From: Gallionella sp. UBA6045
Lineage (GTDB): Bacteria > Pseudomonadota > Gammaproteobacteria > Burkholderiales > Gallionellaceae
NCBI GenBank assembly: GCA_002429165.1
Contig: DIYV01000073.1
Location: 4,927 to 12,246 of the forward strand
Direction: 5' to 3'
Length of the DNA stretch: 7,320 nt
In this document: positions 1 to 5,382 of the stretch, one piece after another
Position numbering within the stretch: position 1 is the stretch's first letter
How the letters are laid out: each line of letters starts with the position of its first letter
Program-made: the position numbers and the translations under genes
The notes under the pieces: generated by a model
Database searches by the model: none
What the model was told of the DNA's origin: nothing
Seen by the model: only the letters and a program-made list of their open reading frames with translations

Positions 1-892
1 TCTTGAAAGCTTCGAGTGCCTGCATGCGTTCCAGCTGTGTCTTGTCGCCATGGATCGCATCGGCGGCCACACCCTCTTTCTGCAATTGTTTGGCGAGACG
101 GCCGGCGGTGAGCTTGGTCTTGGTGAACACCAGCACTTGCGATGCATCGCTGCCTCGCAACAGCTGCGCGAGCAATACGTGTTTGTCCGCCTGTTCGACC
201 AGATAGACTTTTTGCGTGACGTTCTCGGCGGTGGCATTGCTGCGCGCGACTTCGATCAGCTTGGGATGTGTCAGAAATTCCGCCGACAGTTTCTTGATCT
301 CGGTCGAAAAAGTCGCAGAGAACATCAGGTTCTGGCGTTGTTTCGGCAACAACGCCAGGATGCGTTTCAGGTCCGGCATGAAGCCCATATCCAGCATGCG
401 GTCCGCCTCATCCAGCACCAGCATCTGCACCTGATTCAACTGCACCGACTTCATCTCGATGTGATCCAGCAGGCGGCCCGGCGTGGCGACCAGAATCTCC
501 ACACCCCGTTTCAGGGTCGGCGTCTGCGTCTTGATATCCACCCCGCCGAACACCACCAGCGAACGCAACTTGCAATGCTTCGCATAGGTCTTCACGCTCT
601 CTTCCACCTGGATCGCCAGCTCCCGTGTCGGCACCAGAATCAGCGCGCGCACCGCGTGGCGCGCAGGCGAAGTGCTGGAACTGGCGTGCGGCAATAATTT
701 CTGCAACATCGGCAGCACAAACGCCGCCGTCTTGCCGGTACCCGTCTGGGCGCCCGCCATCAGATCGCTGCCTTCCAGCACCAACGGGATGGCTTGAGCC
801 TGAACAGGAGTGGGATTGGTGTAACCGGATTCGGTCAGTGCCTTGAGTATTTCAGGAGCCAGCTTTAAATCTGCAAAACTAATCGTAGTCAA
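1..892 (-). CDS. rhlE: RhlE-type DEAD-box ATP-dependent RNA helicase, 3' part off the window
   Basis: Reading the reverse strand from a TTG at 892 gives 297 open residues to the window edge, so the C-terminus is missing (RhlE proteins usually run to 400-500 residues). All N-terminal superfamily 2 helicase motifs are present in order: Q motif with F6 and GYTNPTPVQ at 23-31, Walker A AQTGTGKT 48-55, PTRELA 88-93, TPGR 137-140, DEAD box 161-164, SAT 192-194, then the start of RecA domain 2 with VFTKTK near 255-260 and IHGDKTQ near 280-286. The opening ISFADLKLAPEIL and the HGDKTQ motif resemble the RhlE subgroup, which acts in ribosome assembly and RNA turnover, often at low temperature. No in-frame ATG lies near the conserved N-terminus, so TTG is chosen; GAAGAG nine bases upstream is a usable ribosome-binding site. 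The family assignment is firm; RhlE over another DEAD-box subgroup is likely but not certain without the basic C-terminal tail. Confidence 0.93.
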   Translation of the reverse strand, partial: MTTISFADLKLAPEILKALTESGYTNPTPVQAQAIPLVLEGSDLMAGAQTGTGKTAAFVLPMLQKLLPHASSSTSPARHAVRALILVPTRELAIQVEESVKTYAKHCKLRSLVVFGGVDIKTQTPTLKRGVEILVATPGRLLDHIEMKSVQLNQVQMLVLDEADRMLDMGFMPDLKRILALLPKQRQNLMFSATFSTEIKKLSAEFLTHPKLIEVARSNATAENVTQKVYLVEQADKHVLLAQLLRGSDASQVLVFTKTKLTAGRLAKQLQKEGVAADAIHGDKTQLERMQALEAFK

Positions 893-909
893 TTTTCTAA
901 TCTCTTCAT
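889..909 (-). promoter_or_regulatory. Possible six-codon leader ORF overlapping the helicase TTG start
   Basis: An ATG at 907-909 opens a tiny frame encoding MKRLEN whose TGA stop (889-891) overlaps the proposed TTG start (890-892), giving the arrangement TTGA. It lies inside the predicted 5' leader of the helicase mRNA. Such stop-start overlaps can couple translation. The mini-frame has no good ribosome-binding site of its own, since the nearest purine run, GGGGGAG, is too far upstream. It could be chance. Confidence 0.2.
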
Positions 910-949
910 AATGTTTGGAAATAGAGCTCCCCCAAGCTTCTAGCGGGTC

Positions 950-955
950 ATTATA
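950..955 (-). promoter_or_regulatory. Predicted -10 box of the helicase promoter
   Basis: The reverse strand reads TATAAT exactly, about 58 bases before the helicase TTG start, which would leave a leader of roughly 50 nt. There is no good -35: the sequence 16-18 bases upstream is the GT repeat TGTGTG/GTGTGT, and there is no TG extension in front of the -10. The perfect hexamer and its placement in an otherwise gene-free stretch support a sigma-70 type promoter, but strength and exact start are unknown. Confidence 0.5.
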
Positions 956-1040
956 CGCTTCTGGCTCAAACACACACCCGTCTTAGGCTAACCATTTGTT
1001 TCCAGTTGTTTTATATGGGCTGGCCCCGTGATCTGCGCTT

Positions 1041-1118
1041 TTATAGCGGGACAAGCCGAGACGGCAGGTTATTGCGATCCAGCTCCTGCATCAACGCCCG
1101 TGGCTGCCCGATCTCTCC
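1041..1118 (-). pseudogene. DUF3820 gene remnant (C-terminal fragment)
   Basis: The reverse strand from 1118 to a TAA at 1041-1043 encodes a 25-residue fragment that aligns without gaps to residues 43-67 of the intact DUF3820 protein at 4423-4650. I count 17 of 25 identities, including ALMQELDRN against ALMQELDHN. The DNA is also clearly alike, with shared runs such as CGGGCAG and TGATGCAGGA, and differences often at third positions. The fragment ends at a premature TAA, seven residues before the intact protein's end. Upstream, the same frame stays open to about 1217 but has no ATG before the conserved part and no resemblance to the first 42 residues (MPYGKYKGRLIADLP region) in this or another frame. 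I read it as a decayed paralogue or xenologue whose 5' half was lost. A short functional peptide cannot be excluded but nothing supports one. Confidence 0.7.
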
Positions 1119-1140
1119 ACGCGGCGCGGCAGCAACCGAA

Positions 1141-1156
1141 TGTGCGTCATCGCACA
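1141..1156. repeat. Perfect inverted repeat TGTGCG-N4-CGCACA
   Basis: TGTGCG, a four-base spacer TCAT, then CGCACA forms a perfect 6-bp stem about 85 bases upstream of the asmA-like start. It could be an operator half-site pair or an RNA hairpin. No T-run follows on either strand, so it is not an intrinsic terminator. A six-base palindrome can arise by chance. Confidence 0.3.
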
Positions 1157-1228
1157 GACCGCCTAGCCCGGCAAGACGACAATCCCAACTACGGTCGAGA
1201 TTCCTGCATGCCCGGGATTACAAGATTC

Positions 1229-1234
1229 AAGGAG
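1229..1234 (+). promoter_or_regulatory. Ribosome-binding site of the asmA-like gene
   Basis: AAGGAG lies seven bases before the ATG at 1242, an ideal Shine-Dalgarno spacing. It fixes the start of the AsmA-family protein just before its membrane anchor. Confidence 0.85.
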
Positions 1235-1241
1235 AACAATC

Positions 1242-3149
1242 ATGACCCGAACGAAAAAGTGGCTGGTCGGTATTGCCGTATGCCTGTTGCTGCTCGTCAC
1301 GGCAGTGTATTTCTTCGATTGGAATCTCGCCCGGCCGTATATCGCGCGCCAAGTGACCAGCTCGACGGGAAGAAGCTTTGCGATCAACGGCGATCTGGAG
1401 GTGCATGTTTCGCTACGGCCGCACATCATCGCCAACGACATCGTGATGGGCAACGCGGCGTGGAGCAAGGATCCGGTCATGGCACAGATCAAGCGCGCCG
1501 ATTTCAAGATCGACCTCCTGAGACTCCTGATCGGCCGAATGTCATTTCCTGAAATCTCGTTGTCCGACATTCATCTGGTGCTCGAGGTAAACAAGGACGG
1601 CATGCCGAACTGGGTTTTCGGCAAGCAGGACAAGCAAAGTAAATTGCCCTCGATAGGTGCGCTCGCGATAGATCAAGGTAGCGTCGAGTTCCGTGATCCC
1701 ACGACCAATACCGACCTGGCTCTCGAACTCCATACACTAACCCCCACCAAGGACGATCCTGAATCCATGGTCGAAGTGACTGGGGCAGGCCAATTCAAAG
1801 ACATGGAAACCAAGCTCCAGGCGCGCGGCGGAGCGCTGCTTACGCTCTCCAACTCCGTCCGGCCATACCCGATCAAAGTGACCGCGACACTGGGAACCAC
1901 CAAGGCCAGCATCGATGGAACGCTGATCGACCCTCTTCACTTCAATAACGAGGAAGTGAACTTCCGGCTCGAAGGCAGCGATCTGGCGCTGATGTACCCA
2001 ATCGCGGGCGTACCGTTGCCCCCGACACCCGCGTACAAGTTGGCCGGTTACCTGAGTCATAGCGGAGACATCTGGACATTCAAACGCTTCAAAGGGAAAG
2101 TGGGCAAAAGCGATCTGAGCGGAGATTTTTCGGTGGACACCGGCAAGACTCCCCAATTGATTACCGCCGACGTGGTATCTCACGTGCTGGACATGAATGA
2201 CCTGGCCGGTATCATCGGCGCGGACAATGCCGCGATGCCGAACGGCAAGGTGCTGCCGACTGCGCCCTTCAACCTCGAAAAGCTGCGTGCTGCAGATGCC
2301 GATGTCCGGTTCAAGGGCGAGAAGATCATTACCCAGAAATTGCCGATCGAAAAAATGGAAGCACATCTCACCGTCAAGGACGGCGCGCTAAAACTTGACC
2401 CGCTTAACTTCGGTATCGCCCGCGGAGACCTGGTTACGGTGATCACCATGGACGGGCGCAAGTCGCACCTCGTCACTCACGCCGACATCACGGCAAAAGG
2501 CCTGTATCTGAACCTGCTGTTCCCGGAATCGAAACTGAATGACTCCAGCGAAGGCACCTTGGGCGGACGCGCGACACTCGATACCAGCGGAGACTCGATC
2601 GCGCAAATGATGGGATCGGCGAACGGCGAGGCGGCGCTGATCATGGACGGCGGCACCATCAGCGAGCTGCTGCTCAGGTTGTCCAATCTAGACATCGCCA
2701 ATTCGTTCCTGGTGTTGCTGCGCGGCGACAAGCAAGTCCCGGTTCGCTGCATGGTCGCTAACTTCAAGGCCGTCGGGGGAAATTTCCAGGTTCAGGATCT
2801 GGTGCTCGATACGCCCAAGGTAAACATCACCGGCGAGGGCAATGTGAACTTTGGCGATGAATCGCTGCACCTGAAATTGGTGTCACAGTCCAAGGGATTC
2901 AGCCTGGCTTCATTGCGCGGCCCGATCCTCATCACCGGCTCGTTCAAAAAGCCAAAGGTGAAACCCGACATGGGCAAGGTAATGGCACGCGGAAGCCTCG
3001 CAGCAGGACTGGGCGCGTTGACCGCCGGCATCGGCGCGCTGTTACCGCTGCTCGAGTTCGGCAAGAAAAAAGACAGCAACTGCGCCGCGTTGATGAGTCA
3101 GGCAAAGTCGGATGCGGGCATCAAGCAAAGCGATATCGCGCCTCACTGA
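1242..3149 (+). CDS. AsmA family protein, inner-membrane anchored
   Basis: The 635-residue product matches the usual length of AsmA-type proteins (E. coli AsmA is about 617). Two lysines (K5, K6) precede a hydrophobic anchor at about 7-25, so the bulk of the protein should sit in the periplasm. The next stretch, with ARPYIARQVTSSTGRSF at 30-46 followed by a run like SLRPHIIANDIVMGNAAW, is the classic AsmA N-terminal signature. The middle is beta-rich with few distinctive motifs. The C-terminal AsmA region includes VRCMVANF near 501-508 and ITGSFKKPKV near 564-573. The family belongs to the repeating-beta-groove group (AsmA, TamB, YhdP, YdbH) linked to outer-membrane assembly and lipid transfer between membranes; that role is inferred from family. 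The tail has a glycine/alanine-rich hydrophobic stretch at about 584-605, then KKKDSNC and a polar end. The gene stands alone on its strand and converges with topoisomerase IB 26 bp downstream. Confidence 0.93.
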   Translation: MTRTKKWLVGIAVCLLLLVTAVYFFDWNLARPYIARQVTSSTGRSFAINGDLEVHVSLRPHIIANDIVMGNAAWSKDPVMAQIKRADFKIDLLRLLIGRMSFPEISLSDIHLVLEVNKDGMPNWVFGKQDKQSKLPSIGALAIDQGSVEFRDPTTNTDLALELHTLTPTKDDPESMVEVTGAGQFKDMETKLQARGGALLTLSNSVRPYPIKVTATLGTTKASIDGTLIDPLHFNNEEVNFRLEGSDLALMYPIAGVPLPPTPAYKLAGYLSHSGDIWTFKRFKGKVGKSDLSGDFSVDTGKTPQLITADVVSHVLDMNDLAGIIGADNAAMPNGKVLPTAPFNLEKLRAADADVRFKGEKIITQKLPIEKMEAHLTVKDGALKLDPLNFGIARGDLVTVITMDGRKSHLVTHADITAKGLYLNLLFPESKLNDSSEGTLGGRATLDTSGDSIAQMMGSANGEAALIMDGGTISELLLRLSNLDIANSFLVLLRGDKQVPVRCMVANFKAVGGNFQVQDLVLDTPKVNITGEGNVNFGDESLHLKLVSQSKGFSLASLRGPILITGSFKKPKVKPDMGKVMARGSLAAGLGALTAGIGALLPLLEFGKKKDSNCAALMSQAKSDAGIKQSDIAPH

Positions 3150-3175
3150 GCGACGTTCCGATGCCGCCTGCCAGG

Positions 3176-4240
3176 CTACGCGGCCGATTCGTGCAGAAAA
3201 TTCAACACCACCAGCTCGTCGCGCCGCAACGCAGCATGCGACGATTCATGATGGGCGTTGTGCGTTTTCGGCTCCGGAGAATGCGGAGCCGTAAGACCCA
3301 GGTGATAGGCGCTCAACAGCGCGGGATGCACGTAATACTTGCGGCACACGGCGCGCGTATTGCCGAGCCGTTCCGCCACCGCGTCGAGCGCCCGCAGGAT
3401 GTTGCGGTCCGCCTTGCTGCGGCTGGCCGCCGGCCCCATCTTTCGCAACGCCACGGCCGCCACCATGGTGCCGCCCCAGGTGCGGAAGTCCTTGGCCGTG
3501 ATATCGCGGCCGCTGACTTCCCGCAGATAGTCGTTCACGTCGTCCGACAAGATCGGCTTGCGCTGGCCGGACTCATCGACATACTGGAAGATTTCCTGCC
3601 CGTGCAATTCCTCGCAACGCTGCACGATAAGGGCGAGCCGCGGATCGTCGACCGCCACGATGTGCTCGACTCCACTCTTGCCGCGGAAGCTGAAGCGCAA
3701 CAGCGAGCCAATGACCTTCGCATGCTTCCTCAGCATCGTCGTCAGCCCATAGGAGTGGTTCTTGCGCGCGTATTCGTCGTTGCCGACGCGGATCAGCGTC
3801 CTGTCCAGCAGCCACACCACCGAAGCGAGCATCTGACGCCGGGACTGTTCGCCGGCGCGCAGATCGCGCTCCACCCGCTCGCGCAGCACAGGCAGGATCT
3901 CGCTGAATTCGAACATGTGGCGAAATTTGGTTTGATCGCGTGCCGCGCGGTACAAAGGATGGTAGTGATACTGCTTGCGGCCGCGCGCATCGCGTGCGGT
4001 CACCTGGATGTGCCCATCGGGATCGGGGCAAATCCATACGTTGGCCCACGCAGGCGGGATCACCAGCGCGTTAAGCCGCTTGCGCATGACCGGGTCTTCT
4101 ATGCGCAAGCCGTCCGCATCCGCATAGCTCCACCCCTTGCCGGAACGGCGCCGACTAATACCGGCAAAGACATCGCTGACATACTTCAGGCCGGCGCGGG
4201 TCGCCACCTTGCAATACTCGAGATGCTTCGATGAATTCAT
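3176..4240 (-). CDS. Type IB DNA topoisomerase (bacterial, poxvirus-like)
   Basis: The 354-residue product is full length for bacterial topoisomerase IB, which nicks one DNA strand through a 3'-phosphotyrosine and relaxes supercoils without ATP. The N-terminal domain carries WSYADADGLRIEDP, LNALVIPPAWANVWICP and DARGRKQYHYHP (about 37-94), typical of this family. In the catalytic domain the expected residues are visible: R151 (LIRVGN), K188 (FRGKSG), R253 (KDFRTWGG), N294 (LGNTRAVCR) and nucleophile Y303 (KYYVHP). As in the Deinococcus enzyme, Asn stands where vaccinia virus topoisomerase has His. An extra Tyr, Y302, sits just before the nucleophile. The C-terminus is His-rich and polar (about 320-337) before a final helix-like RDELVVLNFLHE. 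The ATG at 4240 has GAGGAG seven bases upstream. The gene lies downstream of DUF3820 on the same strand with a 182-bp gap, so it may have its own promoter. Identity is firm. Confidence 0.95.
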   Translation of the reverse strand: MNSSKHLEYCKVATRAGLKYVSDVFAGISRRRSGKGWSYADADGLRIEDPVMRKRLNALVIPPAWANVWICPDPDGHIQVTARDARGRKQYHYHPLYRAARDQTKFRHMFEFSEILPVLRERVERDLRAGEQSRRQMLASVVWLLDRTLIRVGNDEYARKNHSYGLTTMLRKHAKVIGSLLRFSFRGKSGVEHIVAVDDPRLALIVQRCEELHGQEIFQYVDESGQRKPILSDDVNDYLREVSGRDITAKDFRTWGGTMVAAVALRKMGPAASRSKADRNILRALDAVAERLGNTRAVCRKYYVHPALLSAYHLGLTAPHSPEPKTHNAHHESSHAALRRDELVVLNFLHESAA

Positions 4241-4247
4241 TTTGTTA

Positions 4248-4253
4248 CTCCTC
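4248..4253 (-). promoter_or_regulatory. Ribosome-binding site of topoisomerase IB
   Basis: The reverse strand reads GAGGAG seven bases before the ATG at 4240. This strong site settles the start codon and suggests efficient translation. Confidence 0.85.
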
Positions 4254-4333
4254 TTTTTTCAAGCGGCATGGCATACGCGTTGAATAAACAGCGATAGCGG
4301 CGCGCTTCGATGGAGACATTGTCAACGGGTTTC

Positions 4334-4364
4334 GCCAGACCATCTGTGCGGCAACGCACTTGGC
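4334..4364. repeat. Hairpin with 5-bp stem and GNRA-type loop
   Basis: On the plus strand GTGCG-GCAA-CGCAC (4346-4359) is a perfect 5-bp stem closed by GCAA, a GNRA tetraloop sequence. An outer GCCA (4334-4337) can pair with TGGC (4361-4364) across an asymmetric internal loop. On the reverse strand, the sense of the neighbouring genes, the loop reads TTGC, so the GNRA feature would apply only to a plus-strand transcript. No U-run follows, so it does not look like an intrinsic terminator. Confidence 0.3.
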
Positions 4365-4422
4365 AGAGAATTGATCTATTGCATCACAGGCTGAAATTTG
4401 TCGGCCTGGCGGAGGAGATGAT

Positions 4423-4650
4423 TCAGCGCTTGCGCCCAGGCCCCTTTCGTAGGGGGTCGAGCAAAGACGACAAACCGTTGTGATCCAGTTCCTGCATCAG
4501 CGCCAGCAACTGCCCGAGTTCGCCGGACGGGAAGCCCTTGCGCGCAAACCAGTTGAGATAATTTCCGGGCAGGTCGGCGATCAAGCGGCCCTTGTACTTT
4601 CCGTAAGGCATCTCGCGCGTGACCAGCAATTCCAGGTGTTCGTTGTTCAT
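4423..4650 (-). CDS. DUF3820 family protein (small, function unknown)
   Basis: This 75-residue protein has the conserved DUF3820 pattern: MPYGKYKGRLIADLP at 14-28, YLNWFARKGF at 31-40, GELGQLLALMQELDHNGL at 43-60, then a short basic tail (RKGPGRKR). As I recall, Pfam groups such proteins under a putative quorum-sensing-regulated virulence factor label (QSregVF_b), but no biochemical function is established that I know of. It has no signal peptide or membrane segment, so it should be cytoplasmic; the basic tail could touch nucleic acid, which is only inference. The ATG at 4650 starts right at the conserved LxxLVTRxMP region. Only TGAG directly abuts the start, with no properly spaced ribosome-binding site, so translation may be near-leaderless. 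It lies upstream of topoisomerase IB on the same strand. A decayed copy of its C-terminal half lies at 1041-1118. Confidence 0.88.
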   Translation of the reverse strand: MNNEHLELLVTREMPYGKYKGRLIADLPGNYLNWFARKGFPSGELGQLLALMQELDHNGLSSLLDPLRKGPGRKR

Positions 4651-4658
4651 CTCAAAAA

Positions 4659-4688
4659 TATGTATTGATTGGTTCGTTCTTAGGTCAA
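4659..4688 (-). promoter_or_regulatory. Possible promoter giving a near-leaderless DUF3820 transcript
   Basis: The reverse strand has TTGACC (4683-4688) and, 18 bases on, TACATA (4659-4664), which is a weak match to a -10. Transcription would start within a base or two of the DUF3820 ATG at 4650, in keeping with the missing Shine-Dalgarno there. The -10 is poor, so this is tentative. Confidence 0.3.
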
Positions 4689-4690
4689 CT

Positions 4691-4707
4691 AAAAGCCCGC
4701 TCCTACA
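4691..4707 (-). repeat. REP-like half-site remnant
   Basis: The reverse strand reads TGTAGGAGCGGGCTTTTAG. The first 14 or so bases match the left arm of a common gammaproteobacterial and betaproteobacterial REP palindrome, where an AGCCCGC arm would follow the short loop. Here the second arm is replaced by AGTTGACC, so the palindrome is broken. The match rests on memory of the motif, and only one half is present. Confidence 0.35.
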
Positions 4708-4749
4708 TACTTACTTTCCAATGGGACGTTGATCATTGCCGCAATGTAC

Positions 4750-5382
4750 TCACAGATGTTGCAGGTCGCCCGGAACATCGATGTCGGCAAAGATTCCGGC
4801 ATCGTCGATCTTGATATCCGTGACTTGGGGTATATCACGCTCCAGCAAACGACGGGCACCATTATCACCCTGCAGGTCCAGCAATTGATCGAAGTAATGA
4901 GAAGCAAACCCGACCGGATGGCCGCGCCTGCCGGCGCGGGAGGGAGCAGCCATGTCTGCCCCGTCCAGCAGCGCATTCCGCACGGCCGCGATTGCAGACA
5001 CAGGTACGGCAGCCATATCGGCCAGCCCGATCAGCCATCCGGCGGCGTCACTGTTTGCGCGCACGCCGCAGACCAGACTTGCGGCCATACCCTGCGCGGC
5101 ATCCGCACATTCGATCCAGTCTATCTGCGCCGACCTGGTCTCGCCCAGTGCGGTTTCGATCGCGCTGCAAAATGATTCCGCCCCCGATCTGACGACTACC
5201 GTGATCTGCACGAACGTCTCCAGCCATGGCAGCAGGCTGTGCGCGGCGAGCGGCATCGTCACGCCGCGCAGCGTCACCGGATGCAGCAACTTGTCCGAAC
5301 CGAAGCGGCTCGAGGCTCCCGCCGCCAGCACGACGGCGGCGATGTCGTTCCGATCGTGCACCGGGTCAGACAAATTTTTCAC
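4750..5382 (-). CDS. MocA-like molybdenum cofactor nucleotidyltransferase
   Basis: The 210-residue product is a MobA-like NTP transferase. The nucleotide-binding loop VVLAAGASSRFGSDKLL spans about 17-33; QGMAASL is at 97-103, LADMAAVP with probable metal ligand D122 at 120-127, RGHPVGF at 153-159, GDNGARRLL at 172-180 and DIDVPGDL at 200-207. The LAAG form of the loop and the RGHP motif fit the MocA branch, which joins CTP to molybdopterin to make the cytosine dinucleotide cofactor; MobA enzymes making the guanine form usually show LAGG. It lies directly downstream of a molybdenum hydroxylase and overlaps its end by 17 bp, so it probably equips that enzyme with cofactor. The start is uncertain: GTG at 5382 overlaps the upstream gene, while GTG at 5361 lies four bases after that gene's stop and just before the conserved IAAVVLAAG. 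Neither has a clear ribosome-binding site, pointing to coupled translation. Confidence 0.85.
   Translation of the reverse strand: MKNLSDPVHDRNDIAAVVLAAGASSRFGSDKLLHPVTLRGVTMPLAAHSLLPWLETFVQITVVVRSGAESFCSAIETALGETRSAQIDWIECADAAQGMAASLVCGVRANSDAAGWLIGLADMAAVPVSAIAAVRNALLDGADMAAPSRAGRRGHPVGFASHYFDQLLDLQGDNGARRLLERDIPQVTDIKIDDAGIFADIDVPGDLQHL

Larger units (their letters stand above)
893..1241. other. 349-bp intergenic region between divergent helicase and asmA-like genes
   Basis: No intact gene is visible on either strand; the open frames here lack ribosome-binding sites and family resemblance. The stretch holds the helicase -10 box near its left end, a DUF3820 gene remnant (1041-1118, minus), a small perfect inverted repeat (1141-1156) and the ribosome-binding site of the asmA-like gene at its right end. 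I could not find a paired -35/-10 for the plus strand, so the asmA-like promoter is not identified. Confidence 0.7.
4241..4422 (-). other. Intergenic/leader region upstream of topoisomerase IB
   Basis: This 182-bp stretch separates the DUF3820 stop from the topoisomerase start. It contains a perfect TTGACA on the reverse strand (4320-4325), but no matching -10 at 16-18 bp; the nearest candidate, TATCGC, lies 23 bp away. A topoisomerase promoter is therefore suspected rather than shown. A hairpin at 4346-4359 sits within it. No intrinsic terminator for DUF3820 was seen, so readthrough from DUF3820 into the topoisomerase gene is possible. Confidence 0.4.

Noticed and set aside
50..697. A 215-codon plus-strand open frame opposite the helicase
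   Set aside because: The reverse strand has every DEAD-box motif in order; the plus frame is a His/Gln/Arg-rich shadow.
1181..1219. Inverted repeat AATCCC...GGGATT upstream of the asmA-like gene
   Set aside because: Six-base arms with a 27-base loop are expected by chance and show no further symmetry.
1028..1552. A 174-codon plus-strand open frame spanning the intergenic region and the asmA-like start
   Set aside because: It overlaps the well-supported asmA-like start out of frame, lacks a ribosome-binding site and has no recognisable domain.
3270..3290. Perfect 7-bp hairpin GGCTCCG-N7-CGGAGCC as a terminator for the asmA-like gene
   Set aside because: It lies inside the topoisomerase coding region, about 120 bp past the asmA-like stop, and has no T-run after it on either strand.
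3161..4234. A 357-codon plus-strand open frame covering nearly the whole topoisomerase gene
   Set aside because: It is antisense to a clearly conserved enzyme, has no recognisable domain and is rich in His/Arg/Gln in the manner of complementary-strand frames in GC-rich genes.
4320..4325. Perfect TTGACA as a firm topoisomerase promoter
   Set aside because: No acceptable -10 occurs at 16-18 bp spacing, so it is mentioned only as part of the intergenic region.
4734..4746. Palindrome CATTGC-C-GCAATG just after the mocA-like gene as its terminator
   Set aside because: The effective stem is only five base pairs with a three-base loop and no U-run follows on the reverse strand.
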